DNA of 64,000 bases from Levilactobacillus yonginensis (GCF_964065165.1 NZ_OZ061549.1:2046001-2110000), one strand, 5' to 3'; shown: positions 25,900-34,256, numbered from the stretch's first letter. The notes: generated from the letters alone by a model not told the origin. Numbers and translations: made by a program.

Positions 25900-26676
25900 A
25901 TGAATAATGCTCTGCTTTATGGGTTAACTGAAGACTATCGGGCAAGTGTGGCAAAAATCGGAGAGGTCGATCTGACTAAGCTCCAGCTGACCAATGTTGA
26001 ACGATTTATTCCGGGTACGAATCTTGAGATGGACTGGGAATCATTGATTTTCATCAAAAATTTTCGGCGGACTAATGAGCGACACAATACGGTTGTCTGG
26101 ACTGAGAAGGATGGCTTCTTCCGCACGGAGATGACATCTGACGGTTTGGTCAACCAAAGAATGAATGCGGGAACGCAGAATTGGCATGAAATCCAAACGA
26201 TTGCTGAGGTTATTGGGATTCCGATGCCGTTACCATTTGTACTTGGTAAGACTATGGCAATTAAAACTAGTGAGAATAAGTCGGGGAATCATTTTAGCTG
26301 GTTAGGTGTTCATGCGGTAAGTAACTTAAACGAGATGTCTAAGGATAATCGGGTGAGAATCTTACTACATTGCGGCATGAACGCTGTCATTGAAGACCGA
26401 GTTAGTCGGTTGAGCAAGAAAATGTTCGAAGCACACGAAGTTCTTCGGTTTCAACAGGAGCGCCACGCTTTTGCCATTCAGCAGAACACGCCCGTACATG
26501 GTGGCTATTACCCACCACAAGCTCGGTTGATGGAGTTTGAGGTTAGACTTTATCTAAGTTTTGCCCTCAAACTGATTCGTAAGACGGGGTTTGATATTCG
26601 GGCGAGTGAGGCTGAAAAGCTGACCGTGGACATTCTGCACAACAAGAATCAACGGCTAGAGCATCTCGACGACTGA
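25900..26676 (+). CDS. ComK-like protein (tentative)
   Basis: 258 aa, no signal peptide. A GAGGAACATTA ribosome-binding region precedes the ATG. The middle segment VLGKTMAIKTSENKSGNHF, then WLGVHAVSNL, and the following polar stretch ending LHCGMNAVIEDRVSRLSKKMFEA, have the order and spacing of the ComK core (a Trp-Ile/Leu motif, a variable loop, then a basic segment). ComK is the competence transcription activator of bacilli, and divergent homologues occur in lactobacilli. The C-terminus (about residues 185-258) is extra. The similarity is weak by eye; an unrelated regulator is possible. A ComX-like sigma factor lies 20 kb upstream. Confidence 0.4.
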   Translation: MNNALLYGLTEDYRASVAKIGEVDLTKLQLTNVERFIPGTNLEMDWESLIFIKNFRRTNERHNTVVWTEKDGFFRTEMTSDGLVNQRMNAGTQNWHEIQTIAEVIGIPMPLPFVLGKTMAIKTSENKSGNHFSWLGVHAVSNLNEMSKDNRVRILLHCGMNAVIEDRVSRLSKKMFEAHEVLRFQQERHAFAIQQNTPVHGGYYPPQARLMEFEVRLYLSFALKLIRKTGFDIRASEAEKLTVDILHNKNQRLEHLDD

Positions 26677-26925
26677 TTAGACGTTAACGTGCGGAAAGAT
26701 GGGGAGTGACGTACTCTCAGTGAGTCCAAATACAATGATTATTATAAAAAGTTTGGCTAAGATGTGATTTGTTTATAATATAGTCGGTTATCTATGGTAG
26801 GATATTTAAGAAAGGTAGCTCGGGGGTCAACCTTTTTGGCCTCAAACTAATTTTCACGCGATGACTATGTTTAGACGAACCGGTGGGGGTGGCAGCCCGC
26901 CGGTGGTCACGAGGAGGAGAGAGTC

Positions 26926-27306
26926 ATGATGGAAGCGAACAAATTAGCCGTAGATGTCGAGCGGATTCACCAACTGAATTCACTTCTACGGCCCTTCATC
27001 AAACGGCCAAGCACCGGGGATGCGATTACCTTTGAGCAATACCGGATCTTACACGAATTGGCGGGAGAGAAGATCAGCACTAGCGAACTTTCCCGTCGGT
27101 TAAATGTCGGTCAATCAATGGTCTCCATTCAGATTAGCCGACTGTTGAACGGTGGCTTTATCCAGGATGAAACGTTACCGACCGATCGGCGGTACCACGT
27201 TTTCCAGATCACCCCGCGGGGACGCCGGGTCGAGGAGCACGTCAGTGAAGTTTTATCCGGTGCACTGCCAGACTTGATGACCCAACTTGGGGAAATTCTC
27301 AAATAG
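26926..27306 (+). CDS. MarR-family transcriptional regulator
   Basis: 126 aa. The winged helix-turn-helix is clear: ISTSELSRRLNVGQSMVSIQISRLLNGGFIQ (about residues 46-76) then the wing LPTDRRYHVFQITPRGRR. The N-terminal helix is slightly short for MarR. A GGAGGAGAGAG ribosome-binding site precedes the ATG. The 100 bp before the gene hold an imperfect hairpin ACCGGTGGG/CCCGCCGGT near 26880-26905 that could act in the leader. No target gene is adjacent, so its regulon is unknown. Confidence 0.85.
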   Translation: MMEANKLAVDVERIHQLNSLLRPFIKRPSTGDAITFEQYRILHELAGEKISTSELSRRLNVGQSMVSIQISRLLNGGFIQDETLPTDRRYHVFQITPRGRRVEEHVSEVLSGALPDLMTQLGEILK

Positions 27307-27316
27307 TTTGGCATAA

Positions 27317-27362
27317 CAAAAACGGGTCCGAGACAATCACGTCTCAGGCCCGTTTCGTTGTT
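27317..27362. terminator. Bidirectional terminator
   Basis: ACGGGTCCGAGAC (27322-27334) pairs with GTCTCAGGCCCGT (27341-27353), with A's to the left and T's to the right. It serves the convergent MarR gene and the gene ending at 27361. Confidence 0.8.
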
Positions 27363-27618
27363 ATTCGGCTGCTTCTAATTCTTCAGCAGGTTCTTCCATT
27401 GGCTTGCCAGCGGCATCGACCAATTGAAGTTCACTGTAGCGAATCACGACCAAGTCACCGAAGGAATCAATCTTATCGGTTTCTTTCTTGGATAATTGAT
27501 CTGGTTCGACTTTCACCAGCGCAGAATGTTCGTAAGTCTTAGTAATGGTTCCGTAGAAAGCGTCTGAGAATAATTCAGTCTTTTCGCAGAACACACGATT
27601 ATCTTCATGTAATGCCAT
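27361..27618 (-). CDS. Small hypothetical protein, 85 aa
   Basis: The start is placed at the ATG at 27618, eight bases after GGGGGA; the longer frame to 27666 lacks a site. The sequence VFCEKTELFSDAFYGTITKTYEHSALVKVE has the alternating pattern of a small beta-barrel, loosely like DUF2187 or KOW-type proteins. It ends in a highly acidic tail (EEPAEELEAAE). Cytoplasmic; function unknown. Confidence 0.55.
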   Translation of the reverse strand: MALHEDNRVFCEKTELFSDAFYGTITKTYEHSALVKVEPDQLSKKETDKIDSFGDLVVIRYSELQLVDAAGKPMEEPAEELEAAE

Positions 27619-27752
27619 GGCGATCGTCCCCCATAAAAGTAATTTATAACAGAGTAATGGTCTCATGGGAAAATGTCAAGGACTTTTCGGCCAAAACATA
27701 AATATAGCGAAAATATTCAGGGGATTTCCTAATAAGTGATTAGTTCAACAAA

Positions 27753-28355
27753 CTAACCGCGCCGCAATGCCTCAATCCGAGACTGGGTAGCAAACGTTTG
27801 TAGCAGTTCACTTTGTTGGGTGACCTGAGCAGCAAAATCAGACAAGAACTTCAGGTCAATATCGCTTAAGCTGCGTTGACGTTGCGCAGCCGTGAGCAGG
27901 TCATCGACCTGTTGGCGGAGCTGTTGATTGGTAGCCAACACCTCACCAAATGCCGTTGTAGCGGGAAGACCGCTGACAGCCGTTGTGTGGACGACCGGTG
28001 CTGAAGCTGTCTTAGCGGACACTTGAGACGTTGGCGCCGCCATAGCGGCTGAGGTAGCTGCCTGAACGCGTTTAGGTGCTGGGGTGCTGGCGTCAAAGTA
28101 ATAATAGACCTCACGTGGCTTGAGGGCCGCCTTTTTTATACGTTGGTCAATTGATGGGGCGGCCGAGACCGCACCCATCACGACGGAGGAGACGTAGCCC
28201 TGTTCGCCTAACATCTGCCGTAAGGTGACGGCCCGGATGCCACGAATGCCCGGAAACTTTTCCTCAGACACCACTTCCGTTTGGGTATCGTCTTGAAGCC
28301 ATGCAATAATTTGCTGCCGAATCTTGGCAGCCTGACTGTTCTTCGTATTTGCCAT
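27753..28355 (-). CDS. Hypothetical protein with winged-helix-like N-terminus and coiled-coil C-terminus
   Basis: 200 aa from the ATG at 28355, which follows ACGGAGG. The frame continues upstream to 28505, but that part is read through repeat element R7 and is unlikely to be translated. Residues about 1-85 (IRQQIIAWLQDD, GIRAVTLRQMLGEQGYVSSVVMGA) may form a small DNA-binding-like domain. Residues about 100-140 are Ala/Thr/Val-rich and disordered. Residues about 145-200 are a heptad-like helix (LATNQQLRQQVDDLLTAAQRQRSL). Not recognised as any named family. Confidence 0.5.
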   Translation of the reverse strand: MANTKNSQAAKIRQQIIAWLQDDTQTEVVSEEKFPGIRGIRAVTLRQMLGEQGYVSSVVMGAVSAAPSIDQRIKKAALKPREVYYYFDASTPAPKRVQAATSAAMAAPTSQVSAKTASAPVVHTTAVSGLPATTAFGEVLATNQQLRQQVDDLLTAAQRQRSLSDIDLKFLSDFAAQVTQQSELLQTFATQSRIEALRRG

Positions 28356-28417
28356 TCTTTTTTGCCTCCGTATGGGTTGGTGTATACTGGTTGATTTGGT
28401 TAGTGCTGTGCTTTTTT

Positions 28418-28606
28418 GCCGCGATTGGCTGGGCAGGGCGCCGCCCTGTGGGGCAGACCTGGGAGCCAAAGGACGGTCTCCCAGGCGCCTTGGAACCTCG
28501 CTCAAGCCCGCGAGTTTCCAAGGCCGGCCCGTGCTCTAAGACCGGGTAAACCGCCCGCCCTAAGACCACCTTCACTGGGCTCTGCCCTGCCCAGCCAATC
28601 GCTACC
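28418..28606 (-). repeat. Dispersed structured repeat, copy R7
   Basis: Minus-strand copy. A perfect 19-bp basal stem (28421-28439 with 28584-28602). The hairpin CCTGGGAG/CTCCCAGG (28458-28465, 28478-28485) carries the conserved 12-nt loop. It lies about 60 bp upstream of the 27753-28355 gene start. Confidence 0.88.
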
Positions 28607-29188
28607 GTAGATATATGATGCCATTAGGTGCGTGAACCCACGGTGACGATTGATCTGGGTGGGAGGTGTTGGCGGCTGGTGAAGTGGGGTTGCTCGGTCC
28701 AATGCCTAGTATCTTTAGGCAATGCTAGTTTTCCTAATGAAGCGGGTGATTATTTTCCTGCCAACTGTGCGTGGCGTTCATTGCTTCGTTAGCGTTATGA
28801 CCAGGATTGATGGACTGGCCACGCTTGCGTCTTCACTAATTAATAATTAAATGACGTTGTTATTAATATTGAAGCATTATTTATGGGGTGCTGACAAGCG
28901 TTTGGTGTCAAAAAGCGTGAAATAATTGGGAGTTTTTGCGGTTACTAATCATTTTACAGTAAGTATGGTACAATCAAAGTACATAGAGAACTTTCTGGTG
29001 AAACCAAACTGGACGTGGTTTGGCAGGCTGACATCACTGTGCGCGGGTAGGTCGATCGAGACAATGCTGGCCGTGATGGTCACCTTCATGGTGTGTTTCC
29101 ATGAATCTTTGATTGAGCGAACGCCGATATCAAGGAGGGGGCGCCTAGCGACTCTTCCTTTTTGTTACTCACGCCGTGCACCACCGAA
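28607..29188. other. Non-coding region with a probable promoter and leader
   Basis: No convincing gene. An extended -10 TGGTACAAT lies near 28964-28972, so the gene at 29189 may have a leader of about 200 nt. Small inverted repeats around GATGGTCACCTTCATGGTG are visible near 29074-29092. Confidence 0.35.
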
Positions 29189-29485
29189 ATGTCGAATGAA
29201 TATAGGAGTGAACAAATTTTGCATATCTTTAGAGATGAAAACGGGATTCGTCTGGTCGTTTCCCACCAGCTCGGACATTACGCCGTCCATTTCGCGAACT
29301 ACGCCCCAGAACAAGAATTCGTGAACTACGAGTTAAGTCGCGATAAGCATGGCCGTTATCATCTGACCATTGAGAAATCAAACTTACGTGAATTAGCCCA
29401 ACCAGTTTTCCAAAAGGAACTGGTCTTCGGTGACTTAGGCGACAGCCTGAACCCCGTTGAAGGCGTAACCTTAATGTTGATTTAG
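29189..29485 (+). CDS. Small hypothetical protein, about 98 aa
   Basis: The frame is clear, but the start is uncertain: the ATG at 29189 has no good ribosome-binding site, while AGGAG at about 29204 could serve the TTG at 29219. The protein (HIFRDENGIRLVVSHQLGHYAVHFANYAPE) is short, beta-rich and cytoplasmic. Its C-terminal part ELVFGDLGDSLNPVEGVTLMLI is followed directly by a terminator. Not recognised. Confidence 0.5.
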   Translation: MSNEYRSEQILHIFRDENGIRLVVSHQLGHYAVHFANYAPEQEFVNYELSRDKHGRYHLTIEKSNLRELAQPVFQKELVFGDLGDSLNPVEGVTLMLI

Positions 29486-29489
29486 GGTG

Positions 29490-29522
29490 AAGCACTGTAA
29501 TCTTAGATTACGGTGCTTTTTA
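29490..29522 (+). terminator. Intrinsic terminator
   Basis: AAGCACTGTAAT (29490-29501) pairs with ATTACGGTGCTT (29507-29518), then T's. Confidence 0.85.
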
Positions 29523-29638
29523 ATTTGGCTTTCCGCGGTGAGTCGGCCGAGGTGGGGAAGGCGGTCTTGTACCTCCACTAGGAATACCTCAACAAACCTG
29601 GACTTGATATCATGGGAATGTGATTGACACGTTAAAAA

Positions 29639-29669
29639 GGATTCAGACGAATTCAATTCGTTTGAATCC
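29639..29669. terminator. Hairpin of near-perfect dyad symmetry
   Basis: GGATTCA, one base, ACGAATT, then the mirrored half up to TGAATCC. It is flanked by A's on the left and weakly by T's on the right, so it could end the minus-strand toxin-antitoxin transcript. Confidence 0.5.
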
Positions 29670-29754
29670 CTTTACTGATTAGTTGACTGTGATAGCCATC
29701 TAATTAAAGTTTTAAACCAATTTAGTGTTAACTCAAAATCGTTTATTTTCGTGT

Positions 29755-30036
29755 TCAGAGCATATCGTGCGAGCCGGTATTTAAAATCAGTAATGTAATC
29801 TCATCTTCACTGGTGACTTCGTATAGTAATAGCCAATTGGCGTCTAGGTGGATCTCGTTGATGCCTGTTTTATCGCCTTTGAGCATGTGCCACTTGAATT
29901 GTCGAACCAGAGCATCGTGGTCTTCAGCCGCAATCAAAGCGATTGCTTGTTTCATTCTCGAAGAGTCGTAATGCTTCTTTTTGAGCCGCTTCCAATTTCG
30001 CAAGAATATCTTAGTATATTCGATGCGCTTAATCAT
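29755..30036 (-). CDS. YafQ/RelE-type mRNA interferase toxin
   Basis: 93 aa from the ATG at 30036. It has the RelE/YafQ fold pattern: IEYTKIFLRNWKRLKKKHYD, WHMLKGDKTGINEIHLDANWLLLYEV, and the terminal LLILNTGSHDML. His50, His63, Asp65 and His90 sit where YafQ-type toxins have their catalytic His/Asp residues. These toxins cleave mRNA on the ribosome. The ATG overlaps the antitoxin stop by 8 bp, so translation is coupled. The pair is probably a functional chromosomal type II system. Confidence 0.88.
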   Translation of the reverse strand: MIKRIEYTKIFLRNWKRLKKKHYDSSRMKQAIALIAAEDHDALVRQFKWHMLKGDKTGINEIHLDANWLLLYEVTSEDEITLLILNTGSHDML

Positions 30037-30325
30037 TAGTATAGCCGTCGGGGTCATCGAGAATCTTCAGGAATTCATCGACTGAGACCGTGGTGGTTTC
30101 GCCGTTTTTGACTTCCTTTAAAGCTTGCTTGAGATCTGAAGCTAGCGTGTCATTGGTTGGTTTGAAAGGCAGTCCGTTTTCTTTGATCATTTGTGAAATG
30201 AACAGGTTAACAGCTCCTGTGAGGTCGATACCTAAGCTGCTAGCTACTTGTTCGGCCTTCTGCTTACGGTCGAGGTCCATGCGGATCGTTAGACGCGTCT
30301 TTTCTGATTTACTGGTATTGATCAT
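30029..30325 (-). CDS. RelB/DinJ-type antitoxin
   Basis: 98 aa from the ATG at 30325 (CAGGAGG ribosome-binding site); an in-frame extension upstream lacks one. The N-terminal TRLTIRMDLDRKQKAEQVASSLGIDLTGAVNLFISQMIKENGLPF is the ribbon-helix-helix domain of RelB/DinJ antitoxins. The C-terminal part (ALKEVKNGETTTVSVDEFLKIL) should wrap the toxin. It lies upstream of the YafQ-type toxin with an 8-bp overlap. An inverted repeat over its promoter is a likely autorepressor site. Confidence 0.88.
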   Translation of the reverse strand: MINTSKSEKTRLTIRMDLDRKQKAEQVASSLGIDLTGAVNLFISQMIKENGLPFKPTNDTLASDLKQALKEVKNGETTTVSVDEFLKILDDPDGYTND

Positions 30326-30349
30326 GATTTTTAGCCTCCTGCTGGTGCT

Positions 30350-30375
30350 ATTTGGTGAATATTTTATCACCAAAT
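30350..30375 (-). promoter_or_regulatory. Operator-like inverted repeat of the toxin-antitoxin operon
   Basis: ATTTGGTGA (30350-30358) and TCACCAAAT (30367-30375) are perfect inverted arms 25-50 bp upstream of the antitoxin start, as expected for RHH antitoxin autoregulation. Confidence 0.7.
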
Positions 30376-30644
30376 GACACAAAGACATAGTGAATCGACT
30401 TTTTTTCGCCAAATTCACGCCTAAGTTAATAATTTGTAATGGTGTTGGCAGCCGTGCTTCTAGTGACTGAGTTTTAAGTAGTGTTGATCGTTGTTAGTGG
30501 TGGGCTTAGTTCAAGTACGCAGTGGTTTCTTGAAGTAACTGTTAGTGGCAAATTCAATTGTGGCTAATCAGCCACTACATTGTGGTTAACAGTTTAATAG
30601 TTTATTCTTAAAGTGAATAAGTGTGATTATTGGAGGAGATTGCG
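30376..30644. other. Intergenic region
   Basis: No gene or clear signal apart from an AGGAGATTG ribosome-binding site just before 30645. Confidence 0.3.
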
Positions 30645-31028
30645 ATGCGGCGCTATCTACGAGCGCTCATGCCATTAGTAATTAGTCTGATAGTGATTAA
30701 TTTTAAACTAGACGTTTCAGGCGTTGTGCCAGTTTGGACCTGGTGGAGTCTTTATTTATTGCTGAACTATGGCCTGTTTTTTACGGCGGTGGACGGCTGG
30801 TTACGGACTGGGAGTGTGAAGCAAGTCACGCAGCTTCACCCTAAGTCAGATCAAGAAGCCATGCGGTTGGGAGCCAATTACGCAAATACCGGGCACACGG
30901 GTGTCGGGCGGATTGGTGATGCCGGCGGTGATAGTCGGTTAAGTAACTGGGGGACCGATTTTATTCTGCGTTCGTTGATTATCTGGTTTGGTGTGTTTTG
31001 GTATCTATGGTTGAAACTAAAGAAGTAA
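30645..31028 (+). CDS. Small membrane protein, 127 aa
   Basis: The start is at the ATG at 30645 behind GGAGGAGATTGCG. Three hydrophobic helices are predicted by eye: about residues 8-25 (LMPLVISLIVINF), 32-52 (VWTWWSLYLLLNYGLFF) and 106-124 (FILRSLIIWFGVFWYLWL). A polar loop between the second and third contains GHTGVGRIGDAGGDSRLSNWG. No family recognised. It is alone, with no terminator that I could define. Confidence 0.6.
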   Translation: MRRYLRALMPLVISLIVINFKLDVSGVVPVWTWWSLYLLLNYGLFFTAVDGWLRTGSVKQVTQLHPKSDQEAMRLGANYANTGHTGVGRIGDAGGDSRLSNWGTDFILRSLIIWFGVFWYLWLKLKK

Positions 31029-31222
31029 GATGTGCTTAGGCGCTTTGAATTAGGCCGACTCTAACTGCTTGTTGTTTAGCAAACGGCTAAAATCAGTCTG
31101 AGTTTTGAGAAATATATTTACTAAAAGAATGAATTTCAGTTAAGCGCTGACCCCCATAATGGTTTGGCGTTTTTTTAGTTTGATCGTTAAGACACTTGGC
31201 TTGCTAAATGTAACTATGAGTA

Positions 31223-31239
31223 TTACAGTATAACTGTAA
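31223..31239 (+). promoter_or_regulatory. Perfect palindromic operator
   Basis: TTACAGT-ATA-ACTGTAA, 17 bp with dyad symmetry, 26 bp before the oxidoreductase start and overlapping its probable -10. The TTAC..GTAA form suits HxlR- or MarR-type repressors. Confidence 0.6.
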
Positions 31240-31264
31240 ACAAAACGAAAAGGGGTTCTTCAAT

Positions 31265-31906
31265 ATGACAAACGTATTAGTTCTCGGTGCCAATGGTAAG
31301 ATTGCCAAGCTGGCTACGGCTCAGTTGTTGGCGGAATCCGACGCACATTTAACGTTATTTTTACGAAACGCTAAGCGCTTAGCAAGTGCGGCCAGCGACC
31401 GCGTCAAGGTGGTTGACGGTGACGCCAGCAAGCCGACAGATTTGCAGGCAGCCATGGCCGGTATTGACGTGGTATACGCCAACTTGGCTGGCCACAACAT
31501 CGAGGCCGAAGCTCAGGCGGTGGTAAGCGCCATGGACGCTGCCGGTGTGAAGCGTTTAGTTTGGATCTCGACGTTGGGCATCTACGATGAAGTTCCGGGT
31601 GCTTATGGCAAATGGAATCATCAGATGTTGGACGGTGGCTATCTGGAGACTTACAGTGCTGCAGCTAAGGTCATTGAGGGTTCCGACCTGGATTACACGT
31701 TGATTCGGCCAGCCTGGTTGTCTAACAAGGACGAGGTCGATTACGAGACCACTCAAAAGGGTGAAGCTTTCAAGGGAACTGAGGTTTCCCGGAAGAGTAT
31801 CGCCGATTTGGTCAACAAATTAGTGGCTGATCCTAGCCAAGCAATTCGTGCTTCACTAGGGGTCAACAAGCCTAACACGGATGGGGATAAGCCTTCCTGG
31901 TACTAA
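31265..31906 (+). CDS. NAD(P)-binding atypical SDR oxidoreductase
   Basis: 213 aa. MTNVLVLGANGKIAKLATAQLL is the Rossmann glycine motif (GANGKIA, residues 8-14). VKVVDGDASKP and DVVYANLAG follow in the positions expected for the NmrA/YwnB-like group of atypical short-chain dehydrogenases, which lack the usual YxxxK pair. IRPAWLSNKDEVDYETTQKG and SRKSIADLVNKLV are typical C-terminal elements. AAAAGGGG precedes the ATG. Such proteins are often redox sensors or quinone/NADPH-binding enzymes induced by thiol or aldehyde stress. The palindrome upstream suggests control by an HxlR/MarR-type repressor. Confidence 0.85.
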   Translation: MTNVLVLGANGKIAKLATAQLLAESDAHLTLFLRNAKRLASAASDRVKVVDGDASKPTDLQAAMAGIDVVYANLAGHNIEAEAQAVVSAMDAAGVKRLVWISTLGIYDEVPGAYGKWNHQMLDGGYLETYSAAAKVIEGSDLDYTLIRPAWLSNKDEVDYETTQKGEAFKGTEVSRKSIADLVNKLVADPSQAIRASLGVNKPNTDGDKPSWY

Positions 31907-32160
31907 TCGAAAACTTATTTTTATCTGTAAACGCCCACCGGTAGGCATTATCCAAGGGTGGGGGTAAATTAGACGGTTCAAAAAGAGTGCAATGGTTCCG
32001 TTTTCGCGGTATAACTATGGTGTGCGTTGAGAAAGACTCCGTACATAGCCAGAAGACCGAAATCATCTAATTTGGAATCAATTTACTAAAGCTATTCTGT
32101 GAAACTTTTCCTCCAAACAAGAACCCATGGATTTGCCGGAAATTGATTCATACGTTGCGG

Positions 32161-32199
32161 AAATACCGTTGGTGGCACTGCCACTAGCGGTATTTTTTG
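32161..32199 (+). terminator. Intrinsic terminator
   Basis: AAATACCG (32161-32168) pairs with CGGTATTT (32188-32195), with an inner GTGGCA/TGCCAC stem, then T's. It lies 255 bp after the oxidoreductase stop; the stretch between has no ORF. Confidence 0.75.
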
Positions 32200-32211
32200 T
32201 TGGGGTGGACG

Positions 32212-32376
32212 GCCACCGGTGGGTCAGTACAGGTGCCAGCTTTGGGGACCGGTCCAAGCCTGAGAGGCGGGCTTGAACCTCGACTTTAAGTCTTGGAAGC
32301 CCACCCAGTCTGAAAGCTCTTCCTGCGGTGTAAGCCCGGGAAGAACCTAGCACCTGAGCTAACACCACCGGAGGCT
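32212..32376 (-). repeat. Dispersed structured repeat, copy R8 (degenerate)
   Basis: Minus-strand copy recognised by the conserved order (GCTAACACCACCG, TAAGCCCGGG, GGGGACCGGTCC), but the basal stem is poorly paired. Confidence 0.6.
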
Positions 32377-32600
32377 ACGTTGTTGGTTAAATAAAGTAGG
32401 CTTCACATACTTAGTTTACAGTTGTTCTAAGAATTAAATTGTCGGCAGCTGGTGGGTTCGTAGATAAAATGACAATTAAAAGAAAAATTTAGAGCTAGCT
32501 TGCGTAGTTAAAGAGTGTCCCCTCAGATTGTTTAACCAGAAAGGATGTGGGGGAAGTGTGCTAGACTTAGTGAAAAGTTCGAGAAGGGGTGAGATAAGTA

Positions 32601-33746
32601 ATGACGGTTTTGAGAGTGCCAGTAGCAAAAGCAGTTATTGATTGGGCAGTGACTCATGGTGAGAAGTCTCAGGAAGAATTACGGCAGAAGTATCAGCTGC
32701 AATCGTGGATTAGCCCAGAAACTGATCGTGATTATCCCACGTTTAAGCAATTGCAAAGTTTTAGCCGGGATACGCGAATCCCATTTAATTATTTTTTTCA
32801 GTCAGAAGTTCCGCACGAAAAGTATGGGTTTGTAAACTTTAGAACGGTTAATAATACGACTAGCCATCCTAGCCGGCGATTGATTGAGACGATTCATACG
32901 ATGGCGGCTCGACAGGAGTGGATGAGGGACTATCTGATTGCACAAGATGATGGTCATAAATTTAAACTGCCAGGTGAGTTCACACGACGCTTGAGTCCAG
33001 AGATAGCTGCCACCAAAATCCTTAGGCTATTGGAGTTAGATGATAAATCTTCTCAGCACGCAACCGATGAGGTGTTCTTTAATCAATTACGGATGAGGAT
33101 TAGTTCGCTGGGAATCATGGTCATGCAAAATGGGGTGGTTGGCACGAATACACATCGACCATTAGACGTTGCTGAGTTTCGGGCGTTTATTTTAGCTGAC
33201 GAAGTAGTGCCATTAATATTTTTGAATAGTGCTGACAGTAGGAAGGCGAAGATATTCTCTCTAGTGCACGAATTTATTCATGCGCTACTTGGCGATGATG
33301 AGGTCCTTAACGTTTCGCCCGACGTGGATGTTGCCCATGAACGTTGGATCAATCAAGTGACAAGTAATGTGTTGTTACCGACCAAGCGCGTTATTACGAC
33401 GCTATCTGACAGTTTGTCGATTGAGGCTAATCTTAAACAGTTGAGCCATATTTTTCATACGAGTCTGGTGGCCACAGCAATTCGGTTGAATACATTAGGA
33501 TTGGTAGGCAATCGTGAAATAATTTGGGCTACGATTATCCAACGACGGAGTTTAGAGTTACGAACGAAAGAATCTGGTGGCGATTTTTATAATACAGTTG
33601 TGTCACGCGTTGATCGCCAATTTGCGAGCGCTGTTATTAGTGATGAGGCTTGCGGGCGTTTACCCGTGAATCAAGCAGCTGAAATGTTAGGTGTGACCTT
33701 GAAAACTTACGCGATGACGGCTGAAAAATTGTGGCAACGCGCATAG
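32601..33746 (+). CDS. ImmA/IrrE-type metallopeptidase with N-terminal HTH-like region
   Basis: 381 aa. The N-terminal part (AKAVIDWAVTHGEKSQEELRQKY, residues about 9-31) looks like a helix-turn-helix of the XRE type. The zinc motif HEFIH is at 223-227 and RWINQVTSNVLLPT matches the downstream glutamate/helix region of COG2856 (ImmA/IrrE) peptidases. ImmA cleaves phage repressors, and related proteins act as antitoxins or anti-repressor proteases. The 3' end overlaps a PIN-domain gene by 16 bp. This peptidase-plus-PIN arrangement (DUF4411) recurs in bacteria and behaves like a toxin-antitoxin module. A large ncRNA gene follows. Confidence 0.82.
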   Translation: MTVLRVPVAKAVIDWAVTHGEKSQEELRQKYQLQSWISPETDRDYPTFKQLQSFSRDTRIPFNYFFQSEVPHEKYGFVNFRTVNNTTSHPSRRLIETIHTMAARQEWMRDYLIAQDDGHKFKLPGEFTRRLSPEIAATKILRLLELDDKSSQHATDEVFFNQLRMRISSLGIMVMQNGVVGTNTHRPLDVAEFRAFILADEVVPLIFLNSADSRKAKIFSLVHEFIHALLGDDEVLNVSPDVDVAHERWINQVTSNVLLPTKRVITTLSDSLSIEANLKQLSHIFHTSLVATAIRLNTLGLVGNREIIWATIIQRRSLELRTKESGGDFYNTVVSRVDRQFASAVISDEACGRLPVNQAAEMLGVTLKTYAMTAEKLWQRA

Positions 33747-34246
33747 TGGATTATCTGTTAGATACGAATTCGTTGATCGATGCTCATACAAAGTGGTATC
33801 AGCCACAAGTTCTTCCGTCTGTCTGGCGGCGACTGGCTACTGATGAAGCTGTGGGGATGACTTCGCTGGTTTACGCAGAGCTCCAATATCCAGACACGCT
33901 GGTTAACTGGGCGTGGACCGCGTTTAGCAGCGACTTGCTTGAACCAACTGAAGAAGTTATTTTGGCTTATAGCCAAGTAATGAGTTGGGTGACGACAGCG
34001 ACACGCTGGAATACAGCTGGCATTGCGCAATGGCAGAATCCAGATAAGGCCGATCCGTGGTTGATTGCGACGGCGATGGTGAATCATCAAGCTATTGTAA
34101 CGTTAGATGGTAATGGGCGTGCGTTCATGCCGGATAAGCATGCTTTCTCAAAGCAGGAGCCTAAAATTTCTGCGGTGGCAGAGTTGTTTGGGGTAGCCAC
34201 TCTAACTATCTATGAGTTACTTGATAAATTGCGTCTTTCACTATAA
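33731..34246 (+). CDS. PIN-domain protein, DUF4411 family (putative toxin nuclease)
   Basis: 171 aa from the GTG at 33731, overlapping the upstream peptidase gene by 16 bp; a GTG at 33746 is the alternative. YLLDTNSLIDAHTKWY carries the first PIN aspartate, TSLVYAELQ the glutamate, and NPDKADPWLIATAMV plus IVTLDGNGRAF the later acidic residues of the metal site. DUF4411 proteins are PIN-like nucleases paired with an ImmA/IrrE-like partner, and RNA cleavage is the probable activity. It is followed by a terminator. Confidence 0.82.
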   Translation: MATRIVDYLLDTNSLIDAHTKWYQPQVLPSVWRRLATDEAVGMTSLVYAELQYPDTLVNWAWTAFSSDLLEPTEEVILAYSQVMSWVTTATRWNTAGIAQWQNPDKADPWLIATAMVNHQAIVTLDGNGRAFMPDKHAFSKQEPKISAVAELFGVATLTIYELLDKLRLSL

Positions 34247-34256
34247 CTAATCGAAG

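Noticed and set aside
28356..28505. 50-residue N-terminal extension of the 27753-28355 gene
   Set aside because: The extension is encoded by repeat R7; a good ribosome-binding site exists only before the ATG at 28355.
28926..29324. 132-residue ORF
   Set aside because: Overlaps the better frame at 29189-29485, has no ribosome-binding site or recognisable domain.
29527..29590. Possible further copy of the dispersed repeat
   Set aside because: Only a short segment (GGCGGTCTTGTACCTC-like) resembles the family; ends and basal stem are missing, so it is at most a fragment.
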